NCBI GenBank assembly: GCA_944385935.1
Contig: CALWZC010000004.1
Span: 1 to 64,000, forward strand
DNA length: 64,000 nucleotides
Source: an uncultured Anaerofilum sp.
GTDB lineage: Bacteria; Bacillota; Clostridia; Oscillospirales; Ruminococcaceae
Direction: 5' to 3'
The position numbers were made by a program, and so were the translations under genes. Under the pieces are notes generated by a model, which was not told the origin of the DNA, did no database searches, and worked only from the letters and a program-made list of their open reading frames with translations. Numbering within the stretch: the stretch's first letter is position 1; the number at the start of each line of letters is the position of its first letter. Positions 43,438 through 51,355 of this stretch are shown here, one piece after another.

Positions 43438-43926
43438 TTAATAGCCTAATACACCTTCGAGGGATTCATCTTCCTCTACCCATTGATTTACAGAAACTAC
43501 CCGATATTCATCCTTAGTATCTCGAATGTACACATGCTCGATTCCAGCATTGATAATCATTCTCTTGCACATAGAACAACTATTTGCATTTTTGATGTAA
43601 GAGCCATCGGAAACTTCAATGCCCACCAGATAAAGGCTGCTGCCAATCATTTTGTCACGGGGAGCACTGATAATGGCGTTTGCCTCTGCATGAACGCTGC
43701 GGCACAGCTCATACCGTTGCCCCCGTGGAATATTCAATTTTTGACGGATACAAACCTTTAGGTCACTGCAATTTTTTCGGCCACGTGGAGCACCTACATA
43801 GCCAGTGGCGATTACTTCATCGTTTTTTACAATTACTGCACCATACAGCCGGCGCAGGCAAGTTCCTCGCTGAGAAACCATCTCTGCAAGGTCTAAATAG
43901 TAGTTTTGTTTGTCCCGTCGTTCCAT
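43438..43926 (-). CDS. dCMP deaminase/ComEB-like zinc deaminase
   Basis: Likely converts dCMP to dUMP for dTMP supply. The 162-residue product has the zinc site H79-A-E81 in HAEANAI and C117-x2-C120 in CSMCKRMI, plus GAPRGRKNC, which fits the dCMP deaminase family. The C-terminus carries an extra acidic tail. AAAGGAA precedes the ATG at 43926. It lies downstream of galT on the same strand, with a 54-base gap. Confidence 0.85.
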   Translation of the reverse strand: MERRDKQNYYLDLAEMVSQRGTCLRRLYGAVIVKNDEVIATGYVGAPRGRKNCSDLKVCIRQKLNIPRGQRYELCRSVHAEANAIISAPRDKMIGSSLYLVGIEVSDGSYIKNANSCSMCKRMIINAGIEHVYIRDTKDEYRVVSVNQWVEEDESLEGVLGY

Positions 43927-43980
43927 AAGTTGGGTTCCTTTCTGGTGAATCAAAGCCAAAAATATAGCTGGGGTTAGTGC

Positions 43981-45519
43981 TTATGCTTTTTCGCAGCCCA
44001 TGGCAGTGAGGAAGCGATGGAAAGCATTCAAGCCCTCTTCATTCATCTTAAACACGCCAGCGCACTCCAGCACCTTTGCAAACTTCAAGCCAATTTCCTT
44101 GCGAACACAATCCTGTGCCTGTTGTGCAGTAAGATTTGTGCCATAGGTGTTGCACAGATAATCAATCCATTCTGCATGAACAGCCAAGGGGCTTTCGGGC
44201 TGTTTGGCAGTGTCGGCAGCAAGCTCTCCAGTGAGAATGCGGCAGATTTCAGCAGTTTGGTCTTTCAAACGAGCAGGCAAAATGGCCAAGCCCATTACCT
44301 CAATCAGACCGATATTTTCTTTCTTGATATGGTGCAATTCTTTGTGGGGATGGAAAATGCCATCGGGGTATTGCTCATTTGTGCGGTTGTTGCGGGGAGC
44401 AATATCCAAAATGTAACCCTCTTGCTGGTCATAGTGTAGAATGGGGGTGATGGTATTGTGAGGAGTGTCGCCAGTGTGAGAAAGGATATCCACACTTTCA
44501 TCATCCCAGTTTTGCCATGTGTTCATAATACGAACACCAGCCTCCAACACTTGTGCTGCATTTTTACCCTGACAACGTACAGTGGACACAGGCCAATTCA
44601 AAATGGACAAAGAAACTTCTGGCAGGTCAGCAATGCGATACTGTGCAACAGAAGAAGCCTTTTGCATGGGGAACACATAGTTGCCACCTTGGAAATGGCT
44701 GTGGCTCAAAATAGAACCGCCAACAATGGGCAGGTTAGCATTGGAACCACAGGTATAATGGGGGAACTGTGTTACAAAATCAAAAATCAACTCTAAGGTA
44801 TGGCGGTCCATTTCCATGGGTTTGTGTTCGCCACAGAAGATGATACAATGCTCGTTGTAGTATACATAGGGGCTATACTGCAAATACCATTCCTCATTGC
44901 ACAGATTTAAGGGAACAATGCGATGGTTTTGGCGAGCAGGGAAATTGATTCGACCAGCATAACCAATGTTGTCGGTGCACAACATACATTTGGGATAACC
45001 TGCTTGAGGCTGCAATTTTTCCAAAGCGATGGTTTTGGGGTCTTTTTCGGGTTTGGTCAGGTTGATGGTGATTTCAATATCGCCATAGCTGGTAGGAACA
45101 TCCCATTTAATGTTTTTTGCAATTTGTGCAGTACGAATATAGTTAGTATCAATACACAATTTGTAGAAATAATCTGTGGCTGCCTGAATACCTTTGGTTT
45201 CTTTGAGCTTTTCAAAGGTAGCTGCTACCTCACTGGCGCGGGGCATCAGTGCACCCATGATACGAGCCTCAAAATTGACACGGAAGGTATTTACTTCGTT
45301 GTCAAAGAGATTTTGCTCTGCGGCAATATCCAGTAGGTTTTCCAGCAGTTCGGTGGGATAAGTAAGCTCCTCATCAGGAACAGTGCCCTCAAAAGGAGCA
45401 TCCAGATGGAATAAGTCCAACAGTTGATTGCGGGCAACAATGACATCCAAGTCCTTGATAAGTCCCTTTTTTTGCCCAAAAAGCAACAACCGTTCAATTT
45501 CATAACCAGCATTTAACAT
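43981..45519 (-). CDS. galT: Class II UDP-glucose--hexose-1-phosphate uridylyltransferase
   Basis: Exchanges UMP between UDP-glucose and galactose-1-phosphate in the Leloir pathway. The 512-residue length marks the class II Firmicutes/bifidobacterial form rather than the short class I enzyme. Motifs include PKCMLCTDNIGYAGR, FPARQNHRIVPL and GGSILSHSHFQGG with the active-site histidines. GGAGG precedes the ATG at 45519. galK is not nearby. The gene could use galactose released from mucin cores by GH101. Confidence 0.93.
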   Translation of the reverse strand: MLNAGYEIERLLLFGQKKGLIKDLDVIVARNQLLDLFHLDAPFEGTVPDEELTYPTELLENLLDIAAEQNLFDNEVNTFRVNFEARIMGALMPRASEVAATFEKLKETKGIQAATDYFYKLCIDTNYIRTAQIAKNIKWDVPTSYGDIEITINLTKPEKDPKTIALEKLQPQAGYPKCMLCTDNIGYAGRINFPARQNHRIVPLNLCNEEWYLQYSPYVYYNEHCIIFCGEHKPMEMDRHTLELIFDFVTQFPHYTCGSNANLPIVGGSILSHSHFQGGNYVFPMQKASSVAQYRIADLPEVSLSILNWPVSTVRCQGKNAAQVLEAGVRIMNTWQNWDDESVDILSHTGDTPHNTITPILHYDQQEGYILDIAPRNNRTNEQYPDGIFHPHKELHHIKKENIGLIEVMGLAILPARLKDQTAEICRILTGELAADTAKQPESPLAVHAEWIDYLCNTYGTNLTAQQAQDCVRKEIGLKFAKVLECAGVFKMNEEGLNAFHRFLTAMGCEKA

Positions 45520-45553
45520 CTGAGATTCCTCCAATACAGTTGCAGTGATATTG

Positions 45554-45571
45554 AAATGCCAAATGGCATTT
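45554..45571 (-). repeat. Palindrome upstream of galT, candidate operator
   Basis: AAATGCCA and TGGCATTT form an 8-bp inverted repeat with a 2-base centre, 35 bases before the galT start. Its size and place suit a repressor site; the regulator is unknown. Confidence 0.5.
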
Positions 45572-45586
45572 TTACAAAAGATACAA

Positions 45587-46546
45587 TTAAAATAGCGTTA
45601 GAGGCCCAAGCAACGCTTCTTCCAGATGGGGACCAAAGAAGGGAGCAAGCAACAGGCTAAGAACCACAAGAATCCCCAAATATACCAGAATGCCAACCCA
45701 ACTAGGTGCAGATTTTTTTTGCAGCAATCTTTGATATTCCTCAGCAGAGGAGGCTTGCTGACGGAAACGACGAATTTTTCTGGCTCCATCCCATCGAATG
45801 ATATAGAAAGAATACAACATTAGAGCCACTTGCAACAAAATGCTTAGGATGGAACAAATTTGCTGGGCTGCCAACAAAAATTCTGCCGGTTGCGCAGAGG
45901 GGTTGTTCGATGCAAGAATCATCATAAGCAACGTGGGAACCGAACACAGTGCGGAAATTGCAGCACTGGCAGCACCCACTATCCAAACCTTTCGATAGAG
46001 CAAAAACAAAGGCCCAAAGAAAAAGCCGCACAAGGAAGGAAATATCTTTCGGCGGGTTTGCTCCATTCGATGAAAAATGATGGTGTAATATGGTGCACTT
46101 CGCCCCAGATAGGTCGCCCAATCTCTCACCGGAATGCCATCAATTTCTTGGTCGGGGGTAATACCTGCCATGGAAAACATTTCTGATTGCTCTTGTGTCA
46201 TTGGATTTTGCTGATTAGGAAAATGCGGGGTAGCTTCTATGCCATGCAAAGGAGCTCCACAGCTTTCGCAAAAAATGTTATTTGCAGGATTTTTTGCACC
46301 GCAACCGGGGCATACCTGCTCCTGAGAAGTGTGTATTTCAGGAGATTCATCCAGTGATTGTGGGCCTTCGTCAGGATGGCGAAATTCAAAGCCTGTTCCA
46401 TGGCAGTGCGCGAACACACAGCCGCCATGCTCTTTCCAGCAGTCTCGGTGATATGGTGTTCCGCAGTCGGGGCATACTACAATGTCATCTTGTTCTGTAA
46501 ATTCTTTTTGACAAATGGGGCATTTGCACCCTTGGTATTTGGTCAT
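45587..46546 (-). CDS. RING/zinc-ribbon membrane protein, unknown role
   Basis: The 319-residue protein has an N-terminal prokaryotic RING-like finger (CPICQKEF, then CPDCGTPYHRDCWKEH, about residues 8-45). A zinc ribbon follows (CPGCGAK then CESCG, about 80-100), and a DUF2628-like membrane part with about four hydrophobic segments (FFFGPLFLLYRK). Such fusions occur widely in Firmicutes with no proven function. GGAGGTTTT precedes the ATG at 46546. It lies upstream of galT on the same strand. Confidence 0.78.
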   Translation of the reverse strand: MTKYQGCKCPICQKEFTEQDDIVVCPDCGTPYHRDCWKEHGGCVFAHCHGTGFEFRHPDEGPQSLDESPEIHTSQEQVCPGCGAKNPANNIFCESCGAPLHGIEATPHFPNQQNPMTQEQSEMFSMAGITPDQEIDGIPVRDWATYLGRSAPYYTIIFHRMEQTRRKIFPSLCGFFFGPLFLLYRKVWIVGAASAAISALCSVPTLLMMILASNNPSAQPAEFLLAAQQICSILSILLQVALMLYSFYIIRWDGARKIRRFRQQASSAEEYQRLLQKKSAPSWVGILVYLGILVVLSLLLAPFFGPHLEEALLGPLTLF

Positions 46547-46699
46547 GAAAACCTCCATTATAGGGGAATGGAATCCCCAAAGTAGCAATATCTGCTTTTA
46601 TTGTAGCGCAAAACAATAAAAAAATCAAAACATTTGAAACAAAAAACATCAAAGACACATAAAAACATCATCCTGTGCAACAAAAAGTATAGGTTGCTA

Positions 46700-46729
46700 T
46701 TTACAAATGAAGGGGTAGTGTTCTATAAT
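46700..46729 (+). promoter_or_regulatory. Promoter of prfB
   Basis: TTTACA (46700-46705), 18-base spacer and TATAAT (46724-46729), 40 bases before the start codon. Confidence 0.7.
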
Positions 46730-46768
46730 AAACAATGGTAAATTGTGATTTTGAAAGGGAAATGAATT

Positions 46769-47890
46769 ATGGTCATTCTTGATGAAGTAAAGCGCAAACT
46801 GAACGACCTTGTGCCAGAGGCAAAGGATTTGGGAGAAGCTCTTGCCATTGAACCAAGTCAAAAACGACTGGAAGAATTGGAGCACCAAAGCAGCCAGCCC
46901 GGCTTTTATGACGACCAAGAAAAAAGCCAAAAGGTATTTGCAGAGATGAGCTCTCTGCGTGACCGTTTGGAGCGGTACCACAAATTGCAGGAACAAATTG
47001 ATGACGCTGAAACTCTGATTGAAATGTGTGAAGAAGCAGAGGATCAAGAGTTGGCAGAAGAAGCAGAACAAGCAGTAGAGGCTGCTGCTGCCTCTGTGGA
47101 AGAGCTGCGGATGATTACCCTGCTTTCTGGAGAATATGACAAAAACAATGCCATTATTACCTTCCATGCAGGTGCCGGCGGAACCGAGGCCCAGGACTGG
47201 GCAGAAATGCTGTTCCGTATGTACAACCGTTGGGGTACTGCTCATGGATTTAAGGTGCAGACATTGGACTATCTGGATGGAGATGAAGCAGGTCTAAAAA
47301 GTGCCAGCATTTTGGTGGAAGGTGCCAACGCATATGGTTTGTTGCGCAGTGAAAACGGTGTGCACCGTTTGGTGCGTGTTTCGCCCTTTGATGCCTCCGG
47401 CCGCCGTCAGACTAGTTTTGCCTCTTTGGAGGTTATGCCAGAAATGGACGACAGCATTCAAGTGGACATTCGCCCCGAAGATGTGGAAATGCAGGTGTTC
47501 CGTTCCTCTGGTGCAGGTGGACAGCACATCAACAAAACTTCCTCTGCGGTTCGTTTGATTCACAAACCCACGGGAATTGTGGTATCTTGCCAAACAGAAC
47601 GAAGCCAATTCCAAAACCGTGACACCGCTATGAAAATGCTTGCTTCTAAATTGTATCAGATTAAAGAACAAGAGCATTTGGACAAAATCAGCGATATCAA
47701 AGGCATTCAGAAGGAAATTGCATGGGGCCATCAGATTCGCAGCTATGTATTTATGCCTTACACCATGGTAAAAGACCACCGCACAGGATACGAGAGTGGT
47801 AATGTACAAGCTGTTATGGATGGAGATTTAGACGGGTTTATCAATGCCTACCTAAAAGCTGCCAGCCGTAATGAGCTACAAGAAGTGTAA
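46769..47890 (+). CDS. prfB: Peptide chain release factor 2
   Basis: Recognises UGA and UAA stops and triggers peptide release. The 373-residue product has the SPF tripeptide in VSPFDASGRR and the GGQ loop in SGAGGQHINKTSSAV. The N-terminus aligns in one continuous frame with full-length RF2, so the autoregulatory +1 frameshift found in many bacteria is absent. AAAGGG precedes the ATG. Its own promoter and terminator make it monocistronic. Confidence 0.96.
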   Translation: MVILDEVKRKLNDLVPEAKDLGEALAIEPSQKRLEELEHQSSQPGFYDDQEKSQKVFAEMSSLRDRLERYHKLQEQIDDAETLIEMCEEAEDQELAEEAEQAVEAAAASVEELRMITLLSGEYDKNNAIITFHAGAGGTEAQDWAEMLFRMYNRWGTAHGFKVQTLDYLDGDEAGLKSASILVEGANAYGLLRSENGVHRLVRVSPFDASGRRQTSFASLEVMPEMDDSIQVDIRPEDVEMQVFRSSGAGGQHINKTSSAVRLIHKPTGIVVSCQTERSQFQNRDTAMKMLASKLYQIKEQEHLDKISDIKGIQKEIAWGHQIRSYVFMPYTMVKDHRTGYESGNVQAVMDGDLDGFINAYLKAASRNELQEV

Positions 47891-47904
47891 TTAAAAATAA
47901 TGGA

Positions 47905-47947
47905 TAAGGAGCATTTTGGTTATTGGAAAAATGCTCCTTATTTTTTG
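47905..47947 (+). terminator. Terminator after prfB
   Basis: AAGGAGCATTTT pairs with AAAATGCTCCTT, followed by ATTTTTT. Confidence 0.88.
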
Positions 47948-47955
47948 TTAGAGTA

Positions 47956-47984
47956 TTGACAAATAGCCAAAGTTATAGTAAACT
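47956..47984 (+). promoter_or_regulatory. Promoter P1 with overlapping operator
   Basis: TTGACA (47956-47961), 17-base spacer and TAAACT (47979-47984). The -10 is part of TAAACTAAC, which pairs with GTTAGTTTA at 47995-48003, so a repressor here would block P1. The transcript would run into the terminator at 48114 without an evident gene. Confidence 0.65.
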
Positions 47985-47994
47985 AACATTAGTG

Positions 47995-48010
47995 GTTAGT
48001 TTAAACTAAC
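47995..48010. promoter_or_regulatory. 16-bp perfect palindrome, candidate metal-repressor operator
   Basis: GTTAGTTTAAACTAAC is fully self-complementary and adjoins a third half-site, TAAACTAAC, at 47979. The style resembles DtxR/MntR-family operators (TTAGGTTAACCTAA type), which is inference. A 13-of-16 copy lies at 48194. Confidence 0.6.
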
Positions 48011-48113
48011 TAAATGCAATAAAATATTGCAAACACATATTCCTTTATTCCCTATACCATTAACCTAAAATAGAACACACCTTACACGCTTCTTTTCTCT
48101 TGGGCTTTGCCCC

Positions 48114-48156
48114 AAAAATCCCCCACGATGAGCTTTTTTCATTGTGGGGGATTTTT
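48114..48156. terminator. Symmetrical terminator before promoter P2
   Basis: AAAAATCCCCCAC pairs with GTGGGGGATTTTT; inner ATGA/TTCAT also pair. It works on either strand and isolates P1 from P2. Confidence 0.85.
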
Positions 48157-48166
48157 GTTGGCATAG

Positions 48167-48195
48167 TTGACAAACATCTATAAACGAAGTATGGT
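48167..48195 (+). promoter_or_regulatory. Promoter P2 of the cobalamin adenosyltransferase gene
   Basis: TTGACA (48167-48172), 17-base spacer and TATGGT (48190-48195). It overlaps a 13-of-16 copy (48194-48209) of the palindrome at P1, so both promoters may answer to one repressor. Confidence 0.65.
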
Positions 48196-48252
48196 TAGTC
48201 TAAAGGAACCACTGTGACTAGATAAGTTTTAACATAAGAAAGGAAGTTTTTT

Positions 48253-48765
48253 ATGCAACAACCGATGGTTCATTTATACACTGGTGAAGGAAAAGGCAAA
48301 ACTACGGCAGCTATGGGCCTTGCTTTGCGGGCTTTGGGCAATGAAAAAAAGGTTGTAATAGTGCAATTTTTAAAGGGAATGCCTACAGGAGAAGTAGTAT
48401 TGCTGGAAAAAATGGGAGCAACTGTTTTGCGAGAAGATAGCATCCAAAAATTTGTGTTTCAAATGAATCCACAGGAAAAGCAGGCTGCAAAGCAAGCATA
48501 CAATGCTTTGCTACAACAAGCATTGGAATTTTCTTGTGATGTGTTAATACTGGACGAAATATGTGCTGCGTGCACCTTGAATATGATAGATGAAAATTTT
48601 TTAAAAGTGAAATTGGAGCAATGCAAACATCATACAGAAATTGTTATGACTGGCAGAGACCCACAACCATGGATGATAGATTGGGCAGATTATTACACCG
48701 AAATGGTCAACCACAAACACCCTTATGAAAAAGGGATTTCTGCTCGAAAGGGAATTGAATTTTAA
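48253..48765 (+). CDS. Cob(I)alamin adenosyltransferase (CobO/BtuR type)
   Basis: Transfers the adenosyl group of ATP to reduced cobalamin or cobinamide. The 170-residue product has the P-loop GEGKGKTTAAMGLALRALG (about 12-30), the VQFLKGMPTGE strand and LILDEICAA, and ends in HPYEKGISARKGIEF. No cobalamin riboswitch is visible in the leader. AAAGGAAG precedes the ATG. The zinc operon starts 82 bases downstream from its own promoter. Confidence 0.92.
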   Translation: MQQPMVHLYTGEGKGKTTAAMGLALRALGNEKKVVIVQFLKGMPTGEVVLLEKMGATVLREDSIQKFVFQMNPQEKQAAKQAYNALLQQALEFSCDVLILDEICAACTLNMIDENFLKVKLEQCKHHTEIVMTGRDPQPWMIDWADYYTEMVNHKHPYEKGISARKGIEF

Positions 48766-48782
48766 GTGGAAGATTCCCCCTG

Positions 48783-48811
48783 TTGCAAAAGTATAGAAGC
48801 TATGCTATAAT
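48783..48811 (+). promoter_or_regulatory. Promoter of the zur-znu operon
   Basis: TTGCAA (48783-48788), 17-base spacer and TATAAT (48806-48811), immediately followed by a Fur-type box. Confidence 0.8.
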
Positions 48812-48829
48812 TTGAGAATCATTTTCAAA
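48811..48829. promoter_or_regulatory. Fur/Zur box
   Basis: TTTGAGAATCATTTTCAAA is a 9-1-9 inverted repeat with one mismatch, close to the classical TGATAATNATTATCA core. It abuts the -10, so the regulator encoded just downstream probably represses its own operon. Confidence 0.82.
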
Positions 48830-48847
48830 TTGTAGGAGATACTTTGC

Positions 48848-49255
48848 ATGGCTCAGCCTTTACGATACCACACAAAACACCGCCAACAGATTTTGGAATA
48901 TGCAAAGAAAAATCAAGGCAAGCATATAACAGCAGCACAAATGTGTGAATATTTTCGGCAACAGGGGAAATCCATAGGTCTTGCTACTATCTATCGGCAA
49001 TTGGAGCATTTGGTAGAGGAAGGACTGTTGCACAAATACATCACCGATTCGACCTCTTCTGCCTGTTTTGAGTATAGAGAACAGTGCAATTCAGCGCATT
49101 GTATCCACTGCAAGTGCATTCGTTGTGGTGCATTCATCCATGTAGAATGCAGCCATTTGGAAGATTGGAATTTACATTTGCAGCAAAACCATCGGTTTCA
49201 GTTGGATTTTGGTCGAACAATGTTATATGGTGTATGCGAAAATTGTGCATTGTGA
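48848..49255 (+). CDS. zur: Fur-family metal repressor, likely Zur
   Basis: Zinc-responsive repressor by context, since it heads a znuABC operon. The 135-residue product has a winged HTH (about 10-70, TIYRQLEHLVEEGLLHKY) and a dimer domain. The structural zinc cysteines are C90/C93 (KCIRCG) and C130/C133 (CENC), and a metal-site CIHCKC/HVEC region is present. GTAGGAGA precedes the ATG. A Fur box covers its promoter. Confidence 0.9.
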   Translation: MAQPLRYHTKHRQQILEYAKKNQGKHITAAQMCEYFRQQGKSIGLATIYRQLEHLVEEGLLHKYITDSTSSACFEYREQCNSAHCIHCKCIRCGAFIHVECSHLEDWNLHLQQNHRFQLDFGRTMLYGVCENCAL

Positions 49256-49282
49256 TGAAAGCAAAAGCAGGGGAAGGGTAAA

Positions 49283-49579
49283 ATGTGGTTAGTTAAAACA
49301 AACCTTTTTAAAAATAAGAGAAACAAAATACGCCTGTGGGTTTGGTTGTTGGTAGTGTTTTTGTTGTTTGTATTGAGTGCAGCAGCCTTTCATGGTTGTA
49401 TTCACCACAATTCTCAATGTGTACTTTGCGCTTGTACAATGCAAGTTTTATGGGTGCAAAAAGCTGTGCTGGTATTTGGCATAGAAATGGTGAAAAGGAG
49501 AGATTTTCTTCTCTTTTGTATGACATGTGCTTTTGGAATTGGTACACTAATTCAAAGAAAAACACGGATGAATCCTTAA
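49283..49579 (+). CDS. Small membrane protein in the zinc operon
   Basis: The 98-residue product has a basic start, a strong membrane segment (about 17-38), a short loop with His and Cys residues (HGCIHHNSQCVLCAC), and a second hydrophobic part (about 75-92). I do not recognise the family. Its place between zur and znuA and its His/Cys loop suggest a metal-related role, which is inference. GGGGAAGGG precedes the ATG. Confidence 0.6.
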   Translation: MWLVKTNLFKNKRNKIRLWVWLLVVFLLFVLSAAAFHGCIHHNSQCVLCACTMQVLWVQKAVLVFGIEMVKRRDFLLFCMTCAFGIGTLIQRKTRMNP

Positions 49580-49631
49580 AGTGCGTTATTACTAAAAAGA
49601 AAGGAATAAGGAAAAGAAAGAAGGATTCATT

Positions 49632-50642
49632 ATGAATTGGAAAAGAATTGCTGCACCAATGGCGGCAATCGCATTACTTTGTGGGTTTTCTGCCTGTGGA
49701 CAAACTGCCACAGCACAAGAATCGCAACAGCTTAAAGTGGTCACTACTATTTTTCCTGCCTATGATTGGGTACGCGAGCTTGCACAGGGAGAACAGCCAC
49801 AACTAAGGCTTTTGCTGGATGATGGAGTAGACCTGCATAGTTACCAGCCTACTGCACAGGATATGGTGGACATTGCAAATTGTGACCTGTTTATTTATGT
49901 GGGTGGCCAGTCGGAACATTGGGTAGATGACGTTTTAGAGCAAACGCATAACCCCGACCGTGTGGTTGTAAATTTGATGGAAGTGCTGGGAGATAGGGTG
50001 AAGGAGGAAGAGTATGTACAAGGAATGGAACATACTCATGACCATGAGGAAGAGCACGACCATGAACAGGAACAAGGACATGAGGAGGAACACGAGCACG
50101 AGGACGACGAGCATATTTGGCTTTCTTTGCAAAATGCAGAAATTTTGTGCAAGGAGATTTCCTCTCAGCTTCAGAAACTAGACAAAGACAACCAGCAACA
50201 GTATCAACAAAATACTGATGCTTATTTGGAGAAATTGAACCAATTAGACGAACAATACCGGCAAGTGGTGCAAAATGCCACAGGCAATACCCTTATTTTT
50301 GCAGACCGCTTCCCTTTCCGTTATTTAGTAGATGATTATGGTTTAGACTATTATGCAGCTTTCAGTGGATGTTCTGCCGAAACAGAGGCTAGTTTTGAGA
50401 CCGTTTCTTTCTTGGCGTCAAAAGTGCAAGAGTTACAGGTTCCTGCTGTATTAACCATTGAAGGCAGCAACCAAAAGATTGCAAAAACCGTAGTAGAAAA
50501 CGCCAAAAGTGAAGGGGAAGAAATTTTGACAATGGATTCTTTGCAGTCCATTGGAAACAAAAAAATACAAGAGGGTGTCACCTATCTTTCTGTAATGGAA
50601 CAAAATCTAACAGTGCTGGAACAAGCATTGCAAGGAGCATAA
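49632..50642 (+). CDS. znuA: Zinc ABC transporter substrate-binding lipoprotein ZnuA
   Basis: Captures Zn2+ outside the membrane. The 336-residue product has a lipoprotein signal with C22 and the cluster A-I fold beginning KVVTTIFPAYDW. H75 in DLHSYQPTAQD is a metal ligand, and a 28-residue His/Glu/Asp loop lies at about 134-161. The FADRFPFRYLVDDYGL and TIEGSNQK segments are also typical. The acidic His loop marks zinc rather than manganese. AAGGA precedes the ATG. Confidence 0.94.
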   Translation: MNWKRIAAPMAAIALLCGFSACGQTATAQESQQLKVVTTIFPAYDWVRELAQGEQPQLRLLLDDGVDLHSYQPTAQDMVDIANCDLFIYVGGQSEHWVDDVLEQTHNPDRVVVNLMEVLGDRVKEEEYVQGMEHTHDHEEEHDHEQEQGHEEEHEHEDDEHIWLSLQNAEILCKEISSQLQKLDKDNQQQYQQNTDAYLEKLNQLDEQYRQVVQNATGNTLIFADRFPFRYLVDDYGLDYYAAFSGCSAETEASFETVSFLASKVQELQVPAVLTIEGSNQKIAKTVVENAKSEGEEILTMDSLQSIGNKKIQEGVTYLSVMEQNLTVLEQALQGA

Positions 50643-50644
50643 CA

Positions 50645-51355
50645 ATGATACAGTTTGTTTGTCAAAATCTCACTATTGGATATGAGGGAAAACCACTGCT
50701 GGAACATCTTTCTTTTTCTGTAAATAAGGGAGATTATTTGTGCATTGTAGGGGAGAATGGTGCCGGAAAAACTACATTTTTAAAGACATTACTGGGTTTG
50801 TTGCCTCCTTTAAAAGGAAATATCCAGTGGACACAGTCCTCACAACAACAAAAAATTGGCTATCTCCCACAACAAACAGAAGTGCAACGGGATTTTCCTG
50901 CTTCGGTGTGGGAAATTGTCTTGTCTGGTTGCCAGCGTTCCCACTGGTGGCAGCCCTTTTATTCAGCACAAGACAAAGAAAAAGCGGAGCAGGCCATCAA
51001 ACAAATGAACATTGTACCACTAAAACACCGTTGTTATAGAGAATTGTCCGGTGGTCAACAGCAAAGGGTTTTGTTGGCAAGGGCTTTGTGTTCTGCCAGC
51101 GACTTGCTGATTTTAGATGAACCTGTAAGTGGATTGGACCCCAAAGCAACAGGGGAAATGTACGAGATGATTCGTCAGCTCAATCAGCAAGGTATCACCA
51201 TTGTTATGATTTCTCATGACATGGGTGCAGTAATAGAAGATGCCACTATGGTGCTGCATTTGGGAAAAAATATATTTTTTGGTAGCAAAGAGGAATACCT
51301 GAAAACAGATATTGCCCGATATTTTGCTTTGCGACAGGAGGAGAAGGAAAGATGA
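50645..51355 (+). CDS. znuC: Zinc ABC transporter ATPase ZnuC
   Basis: ATPase of the zinc importer. The 236-residue product has Walker A GENGAGKTT (36-44), the signature LSGGQQQRVLLARAL, Walker B LLILDEPVSGLDP and the switch His in MISHDM. It starts two bases after znuA and overlaps znuB by ATGA. Confidence 0.95.
   Translation: MIQFVCQNLTIGYEGKPLLEHLSFSVNKGDYLCIVGENGAGKTTFLKTLLGLLPPLKGNIQWTQSSQQQKIGYLPQQTEVQRDFPASVWEIVLSGCQRSHWWQPFYSAQDKEKAEQAIKQMNIVPLKHRCYRELSGGQQQRVLLARALCSASDLLILDEPVSGLDPKATGEMYEMIRQLNQQGITIVMISHDMGAVIEDATMVLHLGKNIFFGSKEEYLKTDIARYFALRQEEKER

Larger units (their letters stand above)
47991..48156 (+). ncRNA. Predicted roughly 166-nt noncoding transcript from P1
   Basis: P1 predicts a start near 47991, and the strong hairpin at 48114-48156 would end it. 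The span has no open frame with a ribosome site. It holds a small GCAAT/ATTGC stem (48016-48030) and a GGGC-containing hairpin near 48100. It could be a regulated small RNA, an unrecognised leader of the adenosyltransferase gene, or the relic of a lost gene. Confidence 0.4.

Noticed and set aside
47948-48252. Cobalamin riboswitch before the adenosyltransferase gene
   Set aside because: No B12-box-like sequence or the expected roughly 200-nt architecture is visible; the interval is two promoters, operators and a terminator.
50034-50113. Low-complexity His/Glu/Asp stretch as a possible assembly artefact
   Set aside because: It is in frame within znuA at the usual position of the metal-binding loop of this family.
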